Positions 24,738-24,799 of a DNA stretch of 24,799 nucleotides are shown here, one piece after another. Source of the stretch: Lachnospiraceae bacterium (lineage in GTDB: Bacteria > Bacillota_A > Clostridia > Lachnospirales > Lachnospiraceae); the NCBI GenBank assembly GCA_017516285.1, contig JAFXDD010000031.1, positions 1-24,799 on the forward strand. Direction: 5' to 3'. Under the pieces are notes generated by a model. It saw nothing but the letters and a program-made list of their open reading frames with translations, searched no databases and was not told the DNA's origin. The first letter of the stretch is position 1; the number at the start of each line of letters is the position of its first letter. The position numbers and the translations under genes are program-made.

Positions 24738-24799
24738 ATGGCTATTACAGCAGGTATGGTTAAAGAATTGCGTGAACTTACAGGCGCAGGTATGATGGA
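24738..24799 (+). CDS. tsf: Elongation factor Ts, 5' end only
   Basis: The first 20 codons read MAITAGMVKELRELTGAGMM, the conserved N-terminal helix of EF-Ts, the guanine nucleotide exchange factor of EF-Tu. GGAGGA lies upstream. The gene runs off the end of the window, 31 bases downstream of rpsB, with which it should be co-transcribed. Confidence 0.95.
   Translation, partial: MAITAGMVKELRELTGAGMM

Overview
The window looks like a chromosomal segment of an endospore-forming, low-to-moderate G+C Firmicute of the Lachnospiraceae/Clostridia type. This rests on gpr, spoIIP, a SigK-like sigma factor, CodY, strong GGAGG ribosome binding sites, and a Firmicutes gene order (rpsT-gpr-spoIIP-lepA-hemW, then dprA-topA-codY-rpsB-tsf). 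No rRNA, tRNA, CRISPR array or transposase gene was seen.

Region 1 (1-2100) is accessory: a two-gene AbiE-type toxin-antitoxin cassette (DUF6088/AbiEi-like regulator plus AbiEii nucleotidyltransferase). It has its own promoter/operator and lies between two ~114-bp copies, about 96% identical, of an unrecognised repeat in inverted orientation. A third, diverged half-copy follows at 2037-2095, and then a long hairpin with a T-tract.

Region 2 (2100-9820) is a phosphate island: pstS-pstC-pstA-pstB, then a Na+/phosphate cotransporter with a C-terminal PhoU-like domain, then phoB and phoR. TTTACA repeats resembling Pho boxes precede pstS and, much more clearly, the cotransporter gene. There is no separate phoU in the island; the cotransporter's PhoU-like domain stands where phoU would be expected.

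Region 3 (9870-11420) has a small XRE-type regulator, an ECF-like sigma factor with no visible anti-sigma, and tcdA (tRNA ct6A synthesis).

Region 4 (11420-17275) is the conserved block rpsT (minus strand, UUG start), gpr, spoIIP, lepA and hemW, ended by a terminator. lepA has a housekeeping promoter inside the end of spoIIP.

Region 5 (17300-24799) holds a sigK-like gene without a pro-sequence, yifB/comM, dprA, topA, codY, rpsB and the first 62 bases of tsf. Notable non-coding parts are a hairpin that takes up the comM ribosome binding site, near-identical promoters for topA and codY, a palindrome in the codY promoter spacer, and a structured rpsB leader. All assignments were made by eye from motifs; no database search was run.
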